DNA of 6,566 nt from NCBI GenBank assembly GCA_022704725.1, contig JAKJFV010000084.1, positions 1 through 6,566 on the forward strand. The letters run 5' to 3'. The position numbers were made by a program, and so were the translations under genes. Under the pieces are notes generated by a model that ran no database searches, was not told where the DNA came from, and was given only the letters and a program-made list of their open reading frames with translations. Source of the DNA: Spirochaetota bacterium. Lineage in GTDB: Bacteria; Spirochaetota; Spirochaetia; Treponematales; Treponemataceae. Positions 6,102-6,566 of the stretch are shown piece by piece. Every line of letters begins with the position of its first letter. Positions within the stretch are counted from its first letter, which is position 1.

Positions 6102-6194
6102 ATCTGTGTCCATCCTGTGCATCTGTGGTAATTTTCTTCTCCCTAAATTCCGTGTGCTCTGTGCCCGCGAAGCGGTCTGTGTTGTCCGTGGTTA
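6102..6194 (+). repeat. Right-facing repeat words between the two 41-bp copies
   Basis: Contains ATCTGTGTCCATCCTGTGCATCTGTGGTAA (6102-6131), CCGTGTGCTCTGTG (6150-6163) and TCTGTGTTGTCCGTGGTTA (6176-6194). These are the reverse complements in style of the words at 5762-5945. A frame open at 6056-6253 runs through them but has no ribosome binding site and a composition set by the repeats, so it is not a gene. Confidence 0.6.
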
Positions 6195-6248
6195 TTCTTC
6201 ATCCTACTTCAGCTCTGCCTCATAATCTGCGTCATCTGCGGATTCTTT

Positions 6249-6289
6249 TTTAGCGTTTATTAGCGTCTTTTAGCGGTTAAAATTCTTTT
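6249..6289 (+). repeat. 41-bp direct repeat, copy 2
   Basis: Same block as 6011-6051 with three substitutions, 238 bases downstream. It is again followed by CTTTACGTGAGCTT (6311-6324), here after 21 bases instead of 11, so the duplicated unit is larger than 41 bp and has since diverged by small insertions or deletions. Confidence 0.85.
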
Positions 6290-6342
6290 TTCCCTCTCTC
6301 ATCTTTTCGGCTTTACGTGAGCTTACTTTTGAGGAAACACAT

Positions 6343-6354
6343 ATTTCTAGAAAT
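6343..6354. repeat. 12-bp perfect palindrome ATTTCTAGAAAT
   Basis: Lies just right of the repeat field. It is AT-rich with no attached promoter; it could be an operator half or chance. Confidence 0.25.
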
Positions 6355-6400
6355 TTTCATCATACCCGTAAAAAACTGCCTGGTTATTGCATATAACTAT

Positions 6401-6431
6401 GTATGGGCTTTATACCATGAAAAACCCATAC
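6401..6431. repeat. Inverted repeat GTATGGG-N17-CCCATAC upstream of the last gene
   Basis: Seven-base arms at 6401-6407 and 6425-6431. No U tract follows, so it is not a standard terminator. It lies about 75 bases before the start of the rightmost gene and may be a regulator site. Confidence 0.35.
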
Positions 6432-6468
6432 TTTGAAGAAGGCTCATTCGTTTGGAATCTTATATGTT

Positions 6469-6474
6469 TACAAT
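6469..6474 (+). promoter_or_regulatory. Possible -10 box of the last gene (TACAAT)
   Basis: TACAAT matches five of six -10 positions. The -35 region is poor (TTCGTT at 6447-6452, spacer 16). If used, transcription would begin near 6481, inside the palindrome that follows. Confidence 0.35.
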
Positions 6475-6475
6475 C

Positions 6476-6493
6476 TGTCGCACCGGTGCGACA
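6476..6493. promoter_or_regulatory. Perfect 18-bp palindrome TGTCGCACCGGTGCGACA, candidate operator or leader hairpin
   Basis: Perfect dyad, much more GC-rich than its surroundings, ending one base before the AAGAAGG ribosome binding site (6495-6501). As DNA it would let a dimeric repressor block transcription start. As RNA it would form a seven-pair stem with a CCGG loop beside the ribosome binding site. I do not recognise the regulator. Confidence 0.65.
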
Positions 6494-6505
6494 AAAGAAG
6501 GTACT

Positions 6506-6566
6506 ATGGCAAGAGATGATAAACTGCTTGAGAAAGATGATCCGAAAGATATTAGCCAGTATAACA
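6506..6566 (+). CDS. N-terminus of an unrecognised protein, cut by the window edge
   Basis: ATG at 6506, preceded by AAGAAGG with four bases between (6495-6501), a good ribosome binding site. The 20 visible codons read MARDDKLLEKDDPKDISQYN, rich in charged residues, with no signal peptide or membrane segment. That is too little to assign a family. Another frame is open from 6372 to the edge (ATG at 6399 or 6417) but lacks a ribosome binding site, so I prefer the 6506 start. The upstream perfect palindrome suggests tight control by a repressor or leader structure. Confidence 0.6.
   Translation, partial: MARDDKLLEKDDPKDISQYN

Larger units (their letters stand above)
5883..6243. repeat. Exact 20-bp inverted repeat pair spanning the repeat field
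   Basis: ATCCGCAGATGACGCAGATT at 5883-5902 is the exact reverse complement of 6224-6243. The arms are 321 bases apart and enclose the central palindrome (5957-5992) and the first copy of the direct repeat. Confidence 0.85.

Noticed and set aside
6056..6253. Small plus-strand gene of 65 codons
   Set aside because: It crosses repeat words, has no ribosome binding site, and its translation is just the repeats.
5762..6290. CRISPR array suggested by recurring short words
   Set aside because: Repeats are short, unequal, in both orientations and irregularly spaced, with no uniform spacers and no cas genes.
6372..6566. Alternative frame for the rightmost gene, from ATG 6399 or 6417
   Set aside because: Open to the edge, but without a ribosome binding site and running through two inverted repeats; the 6506 ATG has AAGAAGG at good spacing. 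Sequence beyond the edge would settle it.

Overview
The window is 6.6 kb with no RNA genes. Its make-up fits an environmental, probably anaerobic bacterium, most likely a spirochaete (Spirochaeta/Treponema-like). The grounds are a membrane class III cyclase whose short C-terminal tail resembles tails I associate with spirochaetal cyclases, moderate GC, and abundant dispersed word-type intergenic repeats. This assignment is an inference from gene style only.

Left half (2-2937, minus strand): a two-gene operon behind a good sigma70-type promoter (TTGACG-N16-TATAAT, 2998-3025). The first gene encodes a 708-aa beta-class DNA adenine/cytosine-N4 methyltransferase of the Mod (type III-like) kind, with an extra alpha/beta region and an Ig/PKD-like C-terminus. 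The second encodes a 269-aa KilA-N domain protein. They overlap by one base (TAATG) behind a G7A6 tract. The operon reads off the left edge, where a restriction/helicase partner would be expected but cannot be seen. The methyltransferase gene looks mosaic: its central third is about 36% GC against about 50% on the N-terminal side. It also carries an in-frame copy of a dispersed palindromic repeat next to its DPPF motif.

Middle (3381-5762): a divergent pair sharing a 75-bp spacer. On the minus strand is a membrane-anchored GAF-like plus class III (IIIb-type, Lys/Thr) adenylate cyclase. On the plus strand is an AraC-family regulator. Their promoters overlap back to back, and the AraC promoter predicts an essentially leaderless mRNA. 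The outer end of each gene runs straight into the same family of word-type repeats (GCAGATGA.GCAGAT), starting at or within a few bases of each stop codon.

Right end (5763-6566): about 740 bp without a convincing gene, filled with repeat words that face one way left of a 36-bp near-perfect palindrome (TetR-type operator in appearance) and the other way right of it. A roughly 41-bp block is directly repeated there. The window ends with the first 20 codons of an unrecognised plus-strand gene, preceded by a perfect 18-bp palindrome (6476-6493) just upstream of its ribosome binding site.
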